From: Viscum album
Lineage: Eukaryota > Streptophyta > Magnoliopsida > Santalales > Viscaceae
NCBI GenBank assembly: GCA_963277665.1
Contig: OY728128.1
Coordinates: 1,352,170,356-1,352,234,355 of the forward strand
Length of the DNA stretch: 64,000 bases
Reading direction: 5' to 3'
Below the pieces are notes generated by a model that was not told the DNA's origin, ran no database searches, and saw nothing but the letters and a program-made list of their open reading frames with translations. The position numbers and the translations under genes are program-made. Each line of letters begins with the position of its first letter. Position 1 is the first letter of the stretch. Shown here piece after piece: positions 49,800 through 62,315 of this stretch.

Positions 49800-51085
49800 G
49801 TAAAAATGATCACTTAACACTGATCATGCTGATATTTTATTTAAGGTATTTATATCTTTTAGAATATAAAGGTTTAGTATAAATATCTACTAGATGATGT
49901 TTAGTTTTGATAAATTTGAGAATAATATCTCCTTTTATTGTATGATCCTGGATGAAATGGAATCTAATATATGTGTTTTTAGCTTATTATTGAGGTTTTG
50001 TGTTCTTATATAGATACAAAACATTGGTATTATCATAATGAATTAGATCTTAAGTAAAAGTCAACCTGAAATCAGGGAGTAAATGATGCATTCATAACAA
50101 TTGTGCATAGAAACTTTTGGATACCATATATTCAACTTCAATAGTGGAAAGTGAAATTGAATATTGCTTGTTACTAGACCAATAGACTAAATCTTCACCA
50201 AGAAAATAGAATTTTTTATAATTTGTATTACAATTAATTTTATAACCTTTGAAATTTGTATATGGATAACTCTTAATAGTGATCTTAGATATATAATAAT
50301 ACAATAAACCAAGATTCAAAGTTTCTTTAAGGTAATGGAAGATCCATTTAACTACTTCAAAATAGGAATATTTTTTATTTTATTTGAATATCACTTAGAA
50401 GAATACATATTACATAATGTTTGATCAACTATATCTTTAGTAAGGTAAACCTCTGATCACTGCTCTAACTAATTTTTGATCTACCAATTTTTTGGATTCA
50501 TCAAGATCAAGTTTACATGAATTAACTACCAAAGTAAATATACTAAAATAATTATCATAAACAAAATTCTTGATAAAATATATAATATACTTATATGGAG
50601 TCAAGATTGTTCCTTCTAGTTCTTGAGTAATATGGAAGCTAAGAAAGTAGCTAATATCAACCATCGTACTCATCTCAAATTTAATTTGTATAAGTTATGA
50701 AAACTATCTGCAAGTGTTTTTTGGTTTGAACTAAAAAAAATTTCTATGACATGGATTTTAATGATTATAATTTCATTAAAAACATTCATGATAAAATGAG
50801 TTTTTTTACCATTCATTTAAAAAATTCCTTTTTAAGTAAAAAATATTTAAATCTATTATACTTGGATCTTGGTGATTATTAAGTCTATAAAGAACCTTAG
50901 TAAGTTTAAAAAAATGTTCCATAAAATTTTTATCTTCAAAAATATTAGTTTGTTCAACATAAACATCATAATGATGATAAGTATTAAATAAATGACTTTT
51001 TTCATCTATTTTAAATAGAGTAAAATCTTGAAATACTTTAAAGGTTAATGGAATACAAATAGATTCATCCCTAGAAACCAATGAA
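49800..51085 (-). pseudogene. Ty1/copia reverse transcriptase and RNase H relic
   Basis: The minus-strand RT part (RVT_2 family) starts in the frame at 51081, with DVYVEQTNIFED and FFKLTKVLYRLNN. It continues at 50673 with MSTMVDISYFLSFHITQE. The RNase H end appears at 50319-50092 (FLGEDLVYWSSNKQYSISLSTIEVEYMVSKS) and runs on through broken codons to LVDIYTKPL near 49870. In copia elements these enzymes make the cDNA and remove the RNA strand. Frames change and stops are frequent. The catalytic YVDD region between the first two pieces is not readable. Confidence 0.88.
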
Positions 51086-51859
51086 AAAATTTCCTTATAG
51101 TTTATTCCCTCTTATATATTATAGTAATTGGTAGTGAGTTTATCCATACACTAAACAATTATTATATTCCCATCACACTTATTTCAAAATACCCATTTCA
51201 ATCCTATAACAATAAGATCATTTAATAATTCAACTAAAGTTCAAACCTGGTTTTTTTAATTGATTAAGCTCTTAAAACATAGAAATTATCTAACTCTCAT
51301 GAATCAAGGAATCATCTTTCATTTTAGTTTCAAATTTAGATAAGAATAAAATATTCTGACATTCATTTCTTAAAGTTATTCTAGTTCCTGTTGTTTGATC
51401 TATATCTCCAATGATATTATTAGTGGAATGATTATTAAAGATAGTATAGTTTATAAATAAAAAAGAAAGGTTGTTCCTAAACTATAGAATGGGAATATTC
51501 GATTATACTATCTTATTGAATGATAGTTTTTGGTTGATTTAGTTTAACTTTCAAAAGTAAAAGAGATAAGGTTTCAAAAACAGAATTTGTATTACATTCA
51601 TAATATGTATGTTTTAACATTGTGTAAGGATCAACTTCATTAAACATAATGTGTAACTTTTATTTAATTATATGAGTTAGTCCGTTCAAAAAAATATTAG
51701 CATTATTGATGTTGTGATAACCAAGAAAAATTAATTCACCAAATTTTAGATCAATTATATTGAGATTGTCTTTATAATTTAAGTAAAACACTATACATCT
51801 GAAAACTCTATAGTAACCAAATTTTAGATCAATTCATAAGTTGTTTTATTTGAAAATGA

Positions 51860-52320
51860 GTGAATTAAACCTCAATTTATAGTGTTACAGTTTGTACAAA
51901 TGGATTCAAACCAAAAATTCTTATCAATATAATATTTACACAATATTGGATAGGAAATTTTTTGAAGTGTTTTATTCCTTATTTCAACTACACTATTTTT
52001 TTGTTGAGTTATTAGTTCCAAAAAATTATGTGAAATTAATTTTTCACCATAAAATGTATAAAAATGAAAATTCAAAAAATCTCCACCATGATCACTTTAG
52101 ATAGTTACAATATGAGGGTTTTTTATATTTTGAAAAAGAATAAAAATCCTTTTAAAAACATATTCTATTTTTCATTTAATATAAAGAAGATGAACCCATG
52201 TAAACCTTGTATAATCACTAACTTATACATAAACATAGTTTTTTCTTCAAATACTCCCAGTTTTAATCAGTTTAAAAAGTTCTATGTGCACTAATAGTAG
52301 AGGTTTGAAATTTTAAACAT
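51860..52320 (-). pseudogene. Ty1/copia integrase relic
   Basis: On the minus strand the core integrase motifs are in order: HIELFKLIKTGSI, then VSDYTRFTWVHLL (first Asp), SDHGGDFLNFHFY (second Asp), and QQKNSVVEIRNKTLQ (Glu). The DDE triad is therefore still visible, although stops separate the pieces. The plus-strand ORFs over this stretch are shadows. Confidence 0.88.
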
Positions 52321-52329
52321 CACTGGTAG

Positions 52330-52625
52330 GTTTAATGTCTGACATCTATGGCTTACCATATTAGCAAAGGTCAAAGACTCTGAAAAGATTAAACATATTT
52401 TCTAGTTGATCCTTAAAATTTATTTACCTATGAATTTCAGCTAAGTTCTGAACACTACAATTTTCTAATATTATATTCTAAATCCAATACCTATCCTCAA
52501 CCACATTGAGATAGGGAAATTTTTTACGAGTAAGGTCCTCTCAATCAATTGAGTAAACATTATCATTCATATCGACAAATAAGATGTGAACTCATTCCAA
52601 ACTTTTCATGGGGCATCTTTCATTC
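52330..52625 (-). pseudogene. Ty1/copia gag-pre-integrase relic
   Basis: The minus strand reads DMNDNVYSID, LTRKKFPYLNVVEDRYWI and NCSVQNLAEIHR, then a Cys near a YGK group. This matches the gag-pre-integrase domain that precedes the integrase in plant copia elements. The HHCC residues are mostly lost. Confidence 0.75.
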
Positions 52626-53639
52626 TGAATGTTCATGAAGTAATCCTCATAAAATAATTAATGTATATTTATAATATTATACTTAATTCTTATAAAATTA
52701 ATAATATTTAAAATTAAATTCTCACTTAGAAAAGAAATCATCACAAATACAAAGAATTTTTCCATTTGTATTGTATCCAAAAGTAACATGGCCACCCTTA
52801 AATTTCTATAATTTTAAAAAGTTGTAATTATTTATGGTCATATTCCTAAAGATTATTATAGCTATTAGTACTCATCCTTTTCTCCTAAAATAAATAAAAA
52901 CATAAAATTTTGATGCCCAAACTTGTTTGTATCTAGTAATGATACCAAATATAACTTGCATAACCCATATATTTCCAACCCTATATTATGGACTTACTTA
53001 CACTTATTTAAAACAAATCCCTATAATTTCCAAAATATTGACCCTTATTCAGGTAACAAAAACTTTTTTTGAGACCTCCTCTCATACATTTAGTATATAA
53101 TGATAGACTTTTTGGAACAAAATATTCATGTTAGAAATGTAACTTTTCAGAAATAAAACCAATTATGGAAAGTGTTTTATAAGGTTTAAACTATCTAAAA
53201 ATATGTTCAAACTCTCCCTATCATATGTAAAATTGGAATGAATAATTTTAAGAATTTCAAATTCAAAATTTAGTTTGAATAATAAGTTTAAATCATCATG
53301 AGTTAAAAACAAAAATATATTTAACATTAAACTTAAATTTATGTTTAAAAATATTATAATTATCCTTATTAATATTTGAATTATATGAATAATAATCTTT
53401 CCTTAACGTTTTGTATCACTACTTTAGGTAATTCACATATTCAACCATATTATCAAACGACAGAGTAACATCTTTATCATCCTAAGAATAGTAATAATCA
53501 ATATCTAATGTTAAATTCATAAGTGATTTGATAGTTACCATTCATATGAATCAAAATTATTTTCAAGGATCCTTTACATAAGAACAATTTATTTTTTGGT
53601 TATAATCACTATTTGAATCACTACTAGTAGAATATGGAT
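52626..53639 (-). other. Copia interior, unreadable
   Basis: This lies between the gag knuckle and the gag-pre-integrase relics, where protease should be. I could not identify a DSG-type active site or any open frame. Confidence 0.35.
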
Positions 53640-53850
53640 CTCTACACACACTCTAGGTGTCAGTAGTTGACCTTTGAACTCTCTTCCCTTTTCACTTTGT
53701 AGATCTTATAGATTCCTTATAATTCATCTTCAACTTAGGAAAATTAGGTCTAATATGACTTTGTGACTTTTATTCATAATAAATAACATCTATGTTATCC
53801 TCCCTTATTTTATTTATTTCATATTTATCTTTATTATCTCTCCAATGATC
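53640..53850 (-). pseudogene. Ty1/copia gag zinc-knuckle relic
   Basis: On the minus strand around 53790-53700 the codons read DVIYYE, stop, KSQSHIRPNFPKLKMNYKES. This corresponds to the Cx2Cx4Hx4C knuckle followed by PKLK that closes copia gag. Both Cys pairs are damaged, while the HIRPxFPKLK segment is clear. Confidence 0.7.
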
Positions 53851-54052
53851 ATTCTATAAGTTCTTTTTTATAATTTTATTTATATTCTATTAATGTTATG
53901 AAAAAATCTCATTTTATATGTTCTAAATTAATATTATCCAAAAAAATTTAGACATTATCTTCATTTTTATAGACTTTAAAGTACTAGGTCTTGAGGTAAC
54001 AAAACCATAATTTTTAGAAATTGTAACTTTTTCCACTTATTTTTTCTAATAT

Positions 54053-54330
54053 CACTACTAAAAAACCAGGTTTATCCAGTGCCAGGGTTTTAACAATGCT
54101 CTCTAAAAGCACTATTAAAACTACCCTTTCTCAATTCTATAAAAAGAGTTGTTAAAGGGGGTATTTAACAGCACTAAAAAAGTATTGTTAAAGGGGTTCC
54201 ATTTATCAGCACTTATAAAAAATAACTGATAAATCCCCTATTATCTCTAGTAAAAAATAACTGATGAAATGTGCATTTATCATCACTTCTAAAAAAGAAC
54301 CAATGAATAATTAGAATTCATTGTCCAGTG
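54053..54330 (+). mobile_element. End of a second CACTA-like element
   Basis: It begins CACTACTAAAAAACC, a typical CACTA terminus. It is followed by subterminal repeats built on 'agcactattaaaa', 'agcactaaaaaagtattg' and 'agcacttataaaaaataac', which read as partly inverted pairs with 'ttgttaaaggggtt'-like words. No matching right end was found before 64000. It abuts the copia relic on the left and Tat-like sequence on the right, so it is either truncated or contains that element. Confidence 0.65.
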
Positions 54331-54825
54331 CTTCCAGTTGAGCTATACATTCCATAGAGACCAGACAGTAGGACCAGCACAAAGCCCACCACACAAAACC
54401 TTCTCATCTTATTTCATCAGATCCACCTCCACTACTGTTTGTACTCCCTGGTTAGGTAGACCCACCATGACTATGCTATGATCAGTCAGGCTCTGTTGTT
54501 GATGGACCTCAGTCATCCTATCATCAGCCGGTATCCACTCGACGTGGTTCGACTAGTGAGCAGCGGGACATCCCCAACACCATCCAGAATCTACTGGTTC
54601 AACCAGAAGTGCATGTCATACCTCATTCCACAGAGCAGTCTTTTGTAAACAGAAGTGTATGCATGAAATGAAAATATGATTTCCTAAATCATATTTCCAG
54701 CAATCCTATGAGTCTCTCTATCCTTGAGGCTCTCCACCTTTCATAAGATCTGCATTAATCCCTTGTGAACACATTAAGAATCCCCCTCTAGTTCGAGACA
54801 AGAGTATCAATCGTAGAAGCCTTCC
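54331..54825 (+). other. Junction or gag-side region before the Tat-like protease
   Basis: This region is less AT-rich than that to its left. The plus strand gives short Ser/Pro/Thr-rich peptides, consistent with the linker between gag and protease in Tat/Ogre elements, but without a diagnostic motif. The start of the Tat-like element, including its gag and LTR, is not identifiable here. Confidence 0.35.
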
Positions 54826-55850
54826 ATGCTGAGACAGTCGAGCATGCGGAATGTTAGTCCATTATCTCTTTCTCTAGATAAGATTAATGTTCTCCTATAT
54901 AGGGGTAACATTTACCCACTATACATCACTAGATATTTCAAATGTGTGAAGTTACACCATTGTCTTTTCGATACGGGTTTGGGGATCAACCTTATCCTAA
55001 CCGGTACACTCCACAAGATGGTGTTATCTCAAATAGAACTGAGTCCCTCTAACCTAAAGATTCAATGTTATGATAGGATAGAGTAGACACCAGTTGGAAA
55101 TATCCACCTAAAGACCCAGTTTAGTGGTCTAGTTTCAAGAACCAAATTCATAGTTTTCTCACAATACATTGCTTACAACACATTGATGGGTAGAATATGG
55201 CTCCACTAGAATGCGGCAGTCCCCTCCTCATATCACCAATACCTTGTGTACTCCCTTAATGGTCGAGTAGGCATATTCCAAAGTGATGAATCTCCCTTTT
55301 TCTCTTGTGAATCAAATTACCTGGATGCCGACTACTATAAGAGCAAGGACAAGAAGATTCATGCTAACGAGGTTGAGCACACTACAGTTGGGACCGACCC
55401 ATCAATAGAATTAGATGATGCCAGTGTTTTCCTAATTCACCAGTTGGAGGCCATGACCCGAACTTCATGAAATTATTTTTTGTCTCTAGAATGAGGGGTA
55501 ATCCCATTCCAAAATCTATGGAATGCCAGATGATCACCTCGTATTCCTACACAAGTCAGGATTAGGTGATCCCAGATCCCCCTACTCCTATGTGGTATTG
55601 GGATGTCCGCCCCATGGTAACAACAATAGATCATACTTACTTGTTTCTCCAGGCCGAGATAAACTAGCTCAAGATGATGTGACACTATTTCTTTGATATT
55701 ATCAAACATGGTCCCTTGGTGTAAATTTCATATAGGATCAGGTTGACAGCTTTTATCTCCATAGTTTCGGTAGTATAGGAGTACCCTGGTGAGGTTTCAA
55801 ATGCCGCTCAGGCTGGAACCAACATCCCATCAGGATCAATCAAATCGGAG
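54826..55850 (+). pseudogene. Tat/Ogre-like gypsy protease region
   Basis: The retropepsin active site is visible as LFDTGLGINLI, with Asp-Thr-Gly at 54970-54978 in the frame opened at 54826. Downstream, after a stop, TLMGRIWLH (about 55180) and YHQYLVYSLNGRVGIFQSDE (from 55228), then ESNYLDADYYKS, match the segment following the protease in Tat-type plant elements. The rest, up to the RT, is acidic. The protease would process the polyprotein. Stops at 55084 and 55468 break the frame. Confidence 0.82.
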
Positions 55851-56950
55851 GAGTTGCCTCTTACTACTGATATTCTCATCATCTATGAGGAAGATGATTC
55901 AGAATATTCCCCTCCTGCATTTGATGAGGGTGTATCCACCAGGGTTGATAAATTGGTGCAGGTGAACCCTAGTACCAAGACAGATCTGAAACCAACACTG
56001 ATCAGTGTTACTATGCCTGTAGAAGAGAAACAGCAATACGTGGATTTCCTAAGGTAGCATCGTGATGTATTTTCCTGGAGTTATGATGAGATATAGAGGA
56101 TAGATCCTCAGGTCACCTTTCACTGTATAAGCCTCCCAGTAAATCATCGTGGGTTCAAACAACCTACCAGAAAGATGCACCTTTTTAACAGCTCCACGGT
56201 TGAGGCCAAGTTTGATAATATCATCAAAGTCAACTTTGTCAAAGAGTTCTAGTACCCTATATGGATAGATAATATTTTTCCCATCGGGAAGAAGAAAATA
56301 CATATCATAGTCTGCATTGCATTTCGAGATCTCAACTGTCAATGTCTAAAGGATGATTTCCCCTTCTTGTGACCAAACTATTTATTGACTCCTTTTCTAG
56401 GTTATAGGCTCTCTCCTTCATGGATGGGTATTTCAAATATAATAAAATCTGAATGGCCTCTAAGGATTAAGATTCTACCACCTTTAGGGAACCACAACGT
56501 ATTTTCTGCTACCAAGTAATTCCCCTCGGTCTAAAGAATACAGGTTCCACCTATCAGAATTCCATGCACCGCATATTCAAACTAATCCTCAGGACATTGG
56601 TGGAATGATATGTGGATAATATGGTGGTTAAATCTCAGAAGCATTAGGACCATCTCAGAGATCTTTAAAACGTGTTATTATTCCTCCATTCTTTCCATCT
56701 GAAGATGAACCGCTTGAAGTGAGCCTTTGGGTTCACCTCTGAAAAGTTCCTTGGCTTCATTTTCAGATACAGAGGCATTGAGATCAATCTGGAAAAGATC
56801 AAGGCCATCATTCTGATGTCTCCTCTGAGCAACATTTAGGATCTCTGAGGATTTCAAGGCCAATTATCCTACATATGATGATTCATTTAAAATCTAGATG
56901 GAATGTTTAAGCCCTTTTCCTGGCTCATTAAGAAAGGATCATATTATCAG
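55851..56950 (+). pseudogene. Tat/Ogre-like reverse transcriptase
   Basis: The plus strand shows PTLISVTMPVEEKQQYVDFLR, then FSWSYDEI and DPQVTFH at the RT entrance. VCIAFRDLN follows (the R-V/I-C-x-D-F-R-D-L-N segment with Asp lost), then later KFLGFIF-like codons and RGIEINLEKIKAI-like codons near 56750-56810, and MFKPFSWLIKKGS (56900). The catalytic YxDD box near 56610 reads YVDN, so the second Asp is lost. Frames alternate repeatedly. This domain would synthesise the cDNA. Confidence 0.8.
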
Positions 56951-57330
56951 TGGGATGAGGAGTACTAGACTTCTTTTGAGGTGATCAAGTAGTACCTACT
57001 ACGACCTTCAGTTCTGATTCCACCCATTTCCATAAAGTCGCCATTCCTCTACATGACCGCTCTGGAATGATCCCTTTACGCCTTTATTGGACAGAATAAC
57101 AATGAGGGAACAAATAATATTTTATACTATCTTATCTAAATGCTCATCGATACAAAGACCGTATATTCCTCTATCGAGAGGAGCTTCCTTGCGCTGGTAT
57201 TCACAGTGTGGAAATTGTAACATTACATGAAGCACCATGAGATATAGCTAGTATCATGAGTGGATACACTAATGTATATTCTGAACTTCCCCATGTTGAT
57301 AGGTTGGCTAGCTCAGTGGGTAGTGATCCT
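56951..57330 (+). pseudogene. Tat/Ogre-like first (gypsy-type) RNase H
   Basis: It follows the RT tether. Codons in the plus strand include SFEVIKxYLLRPSVLIPPI and, after stops, YSSIERSFLALVFTVWKL, the helix region of the gypsy RNase H. The end reads VDTLMYILNFPMLIGWLAQWVV, a decayed form of the segment before the next module. It is heavily degraded. Confidence 0.72.
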
Positions 57331-57900
57331 TCAAAAAATTCGATATCAAGTTTTTTCTCTAGAAAGCTATCAAGGTACAAGCATTGGCATACTTTCTTGT
57401 CGCCCATCCATCCCCTATAGAGTCGTCTCCAGATCTTGGATTTCCAGATGCAGTAATCCTCTCAGTGGATAAAACCACTCTGTGTTGGAAAATTCACTTT
57501 GATGGCACATCCCAAATCCCTACTAGAAGGAGACTTAATGATCCCGGACTCTACAAAGTAGGTTTGGGTATCATCTGCATCACGACAACACAAGTTGTCC
57601 TTCACTATGCATTCCTGTTGTCATAGGGTTGTACCAACAATGAGGCAGAGTACCAGGATCTCATCATTGTCCTTGATCTGGCCCTCAATACTGAAATTCC
57701 CCACCTTCATGTGAAATAGGACTCGAAACTGGTCATCAAGCAGATCAATGGTGACTATGTGGTCAAGAAACCAGAGCTCATACCTCTGTTAGAGCATACT
57801 TACCAACTGATGGCCTAGTTCCCTTCTTGGTTAGAAGTTACTCATGTCCTTCGATTACATAATGATTGATTCAATGCTCTTTCTATCCTTTCTTCATATC
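57331..57900 (+). pseudogene. Second (archaeal-type) RNase H of the Tat lineage
   Basis: After QALAYFLVAHPSP comes a second RNase H start, WKIHFDGTSQ (catalytic Asp at about 57500). Further on are NNEAEYQDLIIVLDLAL (catalytic Glu) and, after a stop, DSKLVIKQINGDYVVK (catalytic Asp). Plant Tat-lineage elements are known to carry an additional RNase H of archaeal type between the original RNase H and the integrase, so this module places the element in that lineage. Three of the acidic active-site positions are retained although the frame is broken. Confidence 0.85.
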
Positions 57901-59340
57901 TTGTAGATCCTAGTAAAGTTAATTTGATTATCCATGTGGTGCATCGAAGATTCATCACTCCCATCACTCCGGATGATGATGATATCCCATAGGTAATACA
58001 CCTTACCACTGGTGCCTCCACATCGGGATATCTAGGTCCCCCTACAACAATGTTGGAAGCGGCCCCTTACTAGATGACTCCCTTTATCGAGTATCTTCAT
58101 CACAGTAATCGCCTGATAGATCGAGCTGAGTGTGAGATAATCTAACAGCGTGCAGTGCAGTTCACCCTCCAGAGTGGTCCCAGTCTTTATAAGATCCTCT
58201 AAAAATGTGGGTTTGATGGGATTATAATCTATAATATTCTAGGAGATGATATTTCTTAGGTTATACACGAATTTCATTCTAGTTACTATGGATATCATCA
58301 GATAGGTTCAAAACTCTGTCCCCAAATATTAATACTATGCTACTTCTGACTCAACAAGATCTGTGACTGTATCAAGTTTTCCAAGAGGTTCCATAAGTGT
58401 CATATCCATGCTAATTTTTGTCATCGACCACCAGAGCCACTCTATACTACCAAGTACTCTTATAACTTTGCAGTTTGGGGACTTGATATCATGGGGCCAT
58501 ATCCACCAATGACATCTTTCTAGTGCAGGTTCATCCAAACCTCTATGGATTTCTTTTCCAAGTGGGTAGAAGAAATTCTACTCAATGAAGTCAAACCTCA
58601 TTCTGTCATTGATTTTTTGAACTCTAATATCATCCTTTGATTTGGAGTCCCTTAAGACATCCTCACCTATAAAGACACTAACTTGTAGGCAGCTGAAATG
58701 GAGAGATTGTATGCTAAGACCATCATCTGTTCGAATTATACTTCTCACTATCATGCGCAATAAAATGTGAAGATCAAGGCATTCAACAAAAAACTCTCTA
58801 AAAATTTAAAGAAGATGGTTGTTCAGAACAAGAATAGTTGGCTATAAAAAATCCCCAATACTCTCTGGGATTACCAAACAATGACACGTAATTCCACTCA
58901 GGTGACTCCATATTATCTGGTGTACGTAACAGAGGCAGTCCTGCCCATCTATATTCAGTTACCCTCATTACACACAACTGTCTATGATCAGTAGGCACAA
59001 AAAAAAGTAGTCAAGATCCATCTGGATGAATTGGAAGATCTTTACAAGAATAGGCTTCGTGCCCTGCACAATTTGGAGAGGCATCAAAACACGTTTTCTA
59101 TGGATTTTAATAAAAAAAAATTCACCTATGATATTTCTTACAATGTTATGTGGTATTGGACTTGAGAACTCTAATAATACCCGGTAGGAAACCACCGAAG
59201 TTAGTGCCCAAATGGGAGGGACCTTATGTCATTCACTAGGTCTACCTGAATGGTGCATACTCTCTAGTCACTATGAATAGTGACCATATTTCTCATCCCA
59301 CCAAGTCCAAATTAATTAGAAAGTACTTCGTGTGAGGGAA
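57901..59340 (+). pseudogene. Tat/Ogre-like integrase
   Basis: The zinc-binding region (58260-58430) is recognisable as VIHEFHSSYYGYHQ and CHIHANFCH. The core shows WGLDIMGPYPPM (first catalytic Asp). The second Asp region is lost (ILTYKDTNL), and Glu is replaced in NVKIKAFNKKL. The C-terminal part continues with TPYYLVYVTEAVLP and a basic stretch to about 59190. Many stops are present. The protein would have inserted the element's cDNA. Coding similarity ends near 59340, where the repeated 3' region begins. Confidence 0.82.
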
Positions 59341-60330
59341 CCCTCATCCCAAATGATGTTAAACTGTATTATCATCCATGAGGATGTTAAACTATCCTTC
59401 CTCATCCTACAAGATGTTAAAAAGTAAATGGTCCAAGCTCTTTAACCTTAAACTAGGATTCCTTACATCTTTACTGCATGATGTTAAACTATATGGCATT
59501 CCAAGAACTATGTATGACTTGATTACAATCCTTATGGGATATTTAGCGACACTCAAACCATTCATTTGTGTCCCATACTCAAGTCCCTCGACCATTTTGG
59601 TCTCTTGTCCCATGTTCTCTCTTAGGATTGTTCGGTGTGGTATGGACTCTTTTCCCTCATTCATGTCAGGATACTTTTTCTATTCCATACACATCCCCTT
59701 GAGACACTCCTCTTTATCTTCATCCTTACCACATAAAATTAAATTGCACAACTTTCCAAGAACTATGTATGGGTTGATTCCCATTCTCATGGGATATGTA
59801 GGAATACCCGAACATTTTTTCTTTGGGTCCAACCCAAAAAATCTCTTCACCCACTTTGGGTTTAGTTCTCTTCGAGGTCCACATATGGTGTGATGTGGAT
59901 TTGTTTAGTCCCCATTCACATTGGGTTTACAATGGTCTCACCATGTTCCCCTCCTTTCAGAATATCCTTCATCTCATCTTCTTATTTATCACATGATATT
60001 ACACTGAACCACATTTCTAGAACTACACATGGCTTGATCCCATCCTCATGGGATATGTAGGAATGCCCAAACATTTCATCTTCGTGTCTAGCCTAATTTT
60101 TTTAGAAACATTTTCTTCATCCTAGCCCCTTGGCCTAGGTTCTCTTGGGTGTATGTGGTGTGGTGTGGACTTATATCCTCATTCATGTCATATTTTTAAT
60201 AACCACGATGTGTTATCTCTCTTGAGAGCTCTCCATTCCCCCTTTCCTCCACTCATCTCCTCGAGTCATCTACTCTTAATTGTGCCCCTTGACCCTTTTT
60301 GGCAATTCACCAATGTGCTCATATGCACAA

Positions 60331-60958
60331 TGGTTTAGGACCTAGAGTGTTGGATTATACATGGACATGTTTTCATATGTTTCCATGATTCACATCTATA
60401 TTTATTTGGGTTTCCTTCATCTTTGACAACCAAAAGGACCCTCGAACAACATAGATTCTAGGCCTTAGTTCCCTCCTACTACTTTGGACCAACGTCTCGG
60501 AGGATATTGAATGACATTATGAGACAAGTTCCACATTTCGAATTTGTTCAGTGGTCGACCCTTAGAAGCTAGTTCCCATTTAAGGCCACATGTTGTGGAT
60601 TCTATGTTTCAAACACAGTCAATAGTTATCCTCCAACGTTACACCATCCCCATTGAAACCTAAATATCAGTCACATGATTCACATCCCACTTCACTTCAT
60701 CATATCCATGTGGAATTTCAACACCCTTGGTGTTATCCCTCGATGCACATTTTCACATTAAGAGGACGAATCAACATCATGGTGACATCCTTGACTCTGC
60801 ATCGTTTCCCCTTTCTATGCATTCCATGTGTTGTGAAGATCTTCTCCACGCTTTTTTTCCACATCAAGAATATATCACATGGGTTTAGGTATTTGGTTAA
60901 TTTTTATGCCTTCTTTGAAGAATATCACTTCTTTATGGTCCAAGATCTAAGACCTTAA
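60331..60958 (+). repeat. Copy 1 of a ~630-bp segment repeated at ~1,985-bp distance
   Basis: 'tggtttaggacctagagtgt' starts at 60331 and at 62316. 'tttcacattaagaggacgaa' starts at 60751 and 62735. The text between them corresponds closely ('catggacatgttttcat', 'ggtgttatccctc'). Confidence 0.85.
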
Positions 60959-62315
60959 ACTAAGATCTCATTGTCCTTAACACATGACGTTAAACTACAT
61001 GGCATGTTTTCAGAACTATGTGTGGCTTTATTCCCATCCTCATGAGATATGTAGGAATGCCTAGACATTTCATCTTCGAGTCTAGCCCTAGGCCCTTTGA
61101 TCTTTTTTGGACCATTGGCTTGTTTTTCCCTTCACTGGGATTATGCGCGGCGTATGTGTACTTATGTCTTCATTCACATCAGGTTTGTTTTTTCACACCA
61201 TGTGCATTCCCATTAGAACCTTGTTCTTCTATATGCGTCCAAGCCATATGATGTTAATCTATGTTTCCTCATCCCACCATGACATTAAACTATTGTGTCT
61301 TTTCCACACAACATTAAAATTATTAGGTTGATCCTATTATATGACCTTAAAAAATGAAACTATCATCCTGGATGCACGATGAAAAACAACACCACGTTAG
61401 GGTGTCCTCTCTTGAGGGGATGTCAGCTTTGGTATTGGTCATCCACCATTCCATATTTCAATACCTACATATGGCTTGATTTCAGTGACGATGCCTGCAT
61501 TCACCGACCTAGGTTTGTTGATCAAGAAAACACCCACACTAAAGAACAAACAAGATCCATCAAATGCCACTTCTTTCGGTGCATGGGACGAACCTGAATG
61601 ATAGTATTTCCCCTAGAATTTGTACCCTACCATTCCATTTTCAAGAAATACATTTGGATTGATTCCCATCCTCATGGGATATGTAGGAATGCCCAGACAT
61701 TTTATCTTCGGGTCTAGCCCTATGTACCTCAAATCCTACCATCTTTTCGGCCCCTTGACCCGAACTCTATCGAAAGCACATGGTGTGGTGAGGACCTCTT
61801 ATGTTCTCATTCACGTCAGGTTTATAATAGCCACGCCATATACTTCTCTACGGGGATCTCCCTTCTATTCTCCATATGTCATTGGTGCACGACGATAAAA
61901 TCCACGACATTTTCAAGAATTGTGTTTGGCTTGATTCCACACCTTTATGGTATACGTAGGAACATCTAGAAATTTTATCCTTGGGTTAAGCCTTTGGTTA
62001 TTCTATTCCTTCTCACATCCCCCTGGCTCGGGTTCTCTCATGAGATCTTGAATGGTGTGGTATGTGGACTTCTTTGGTCCTCATTCACATTGGTTTATTC
62101 TATCATTACATATGAGTTCCTCTCTTGAGAAACATCTACCCATTTCTTGGAGTTCAAGAACTACATTTGGATTGATTCCCATCCTCATGGGATATGTAGG
62201 AACGCTCATACATTTTGTATTTGGGTCCATCCATTGGTTAATATACCCATTTCTCCCCCTCTTGTCTAGATATCTCTACCTCTATTATGCCTCACCAATG
62301 TAATAAAATGCACTA

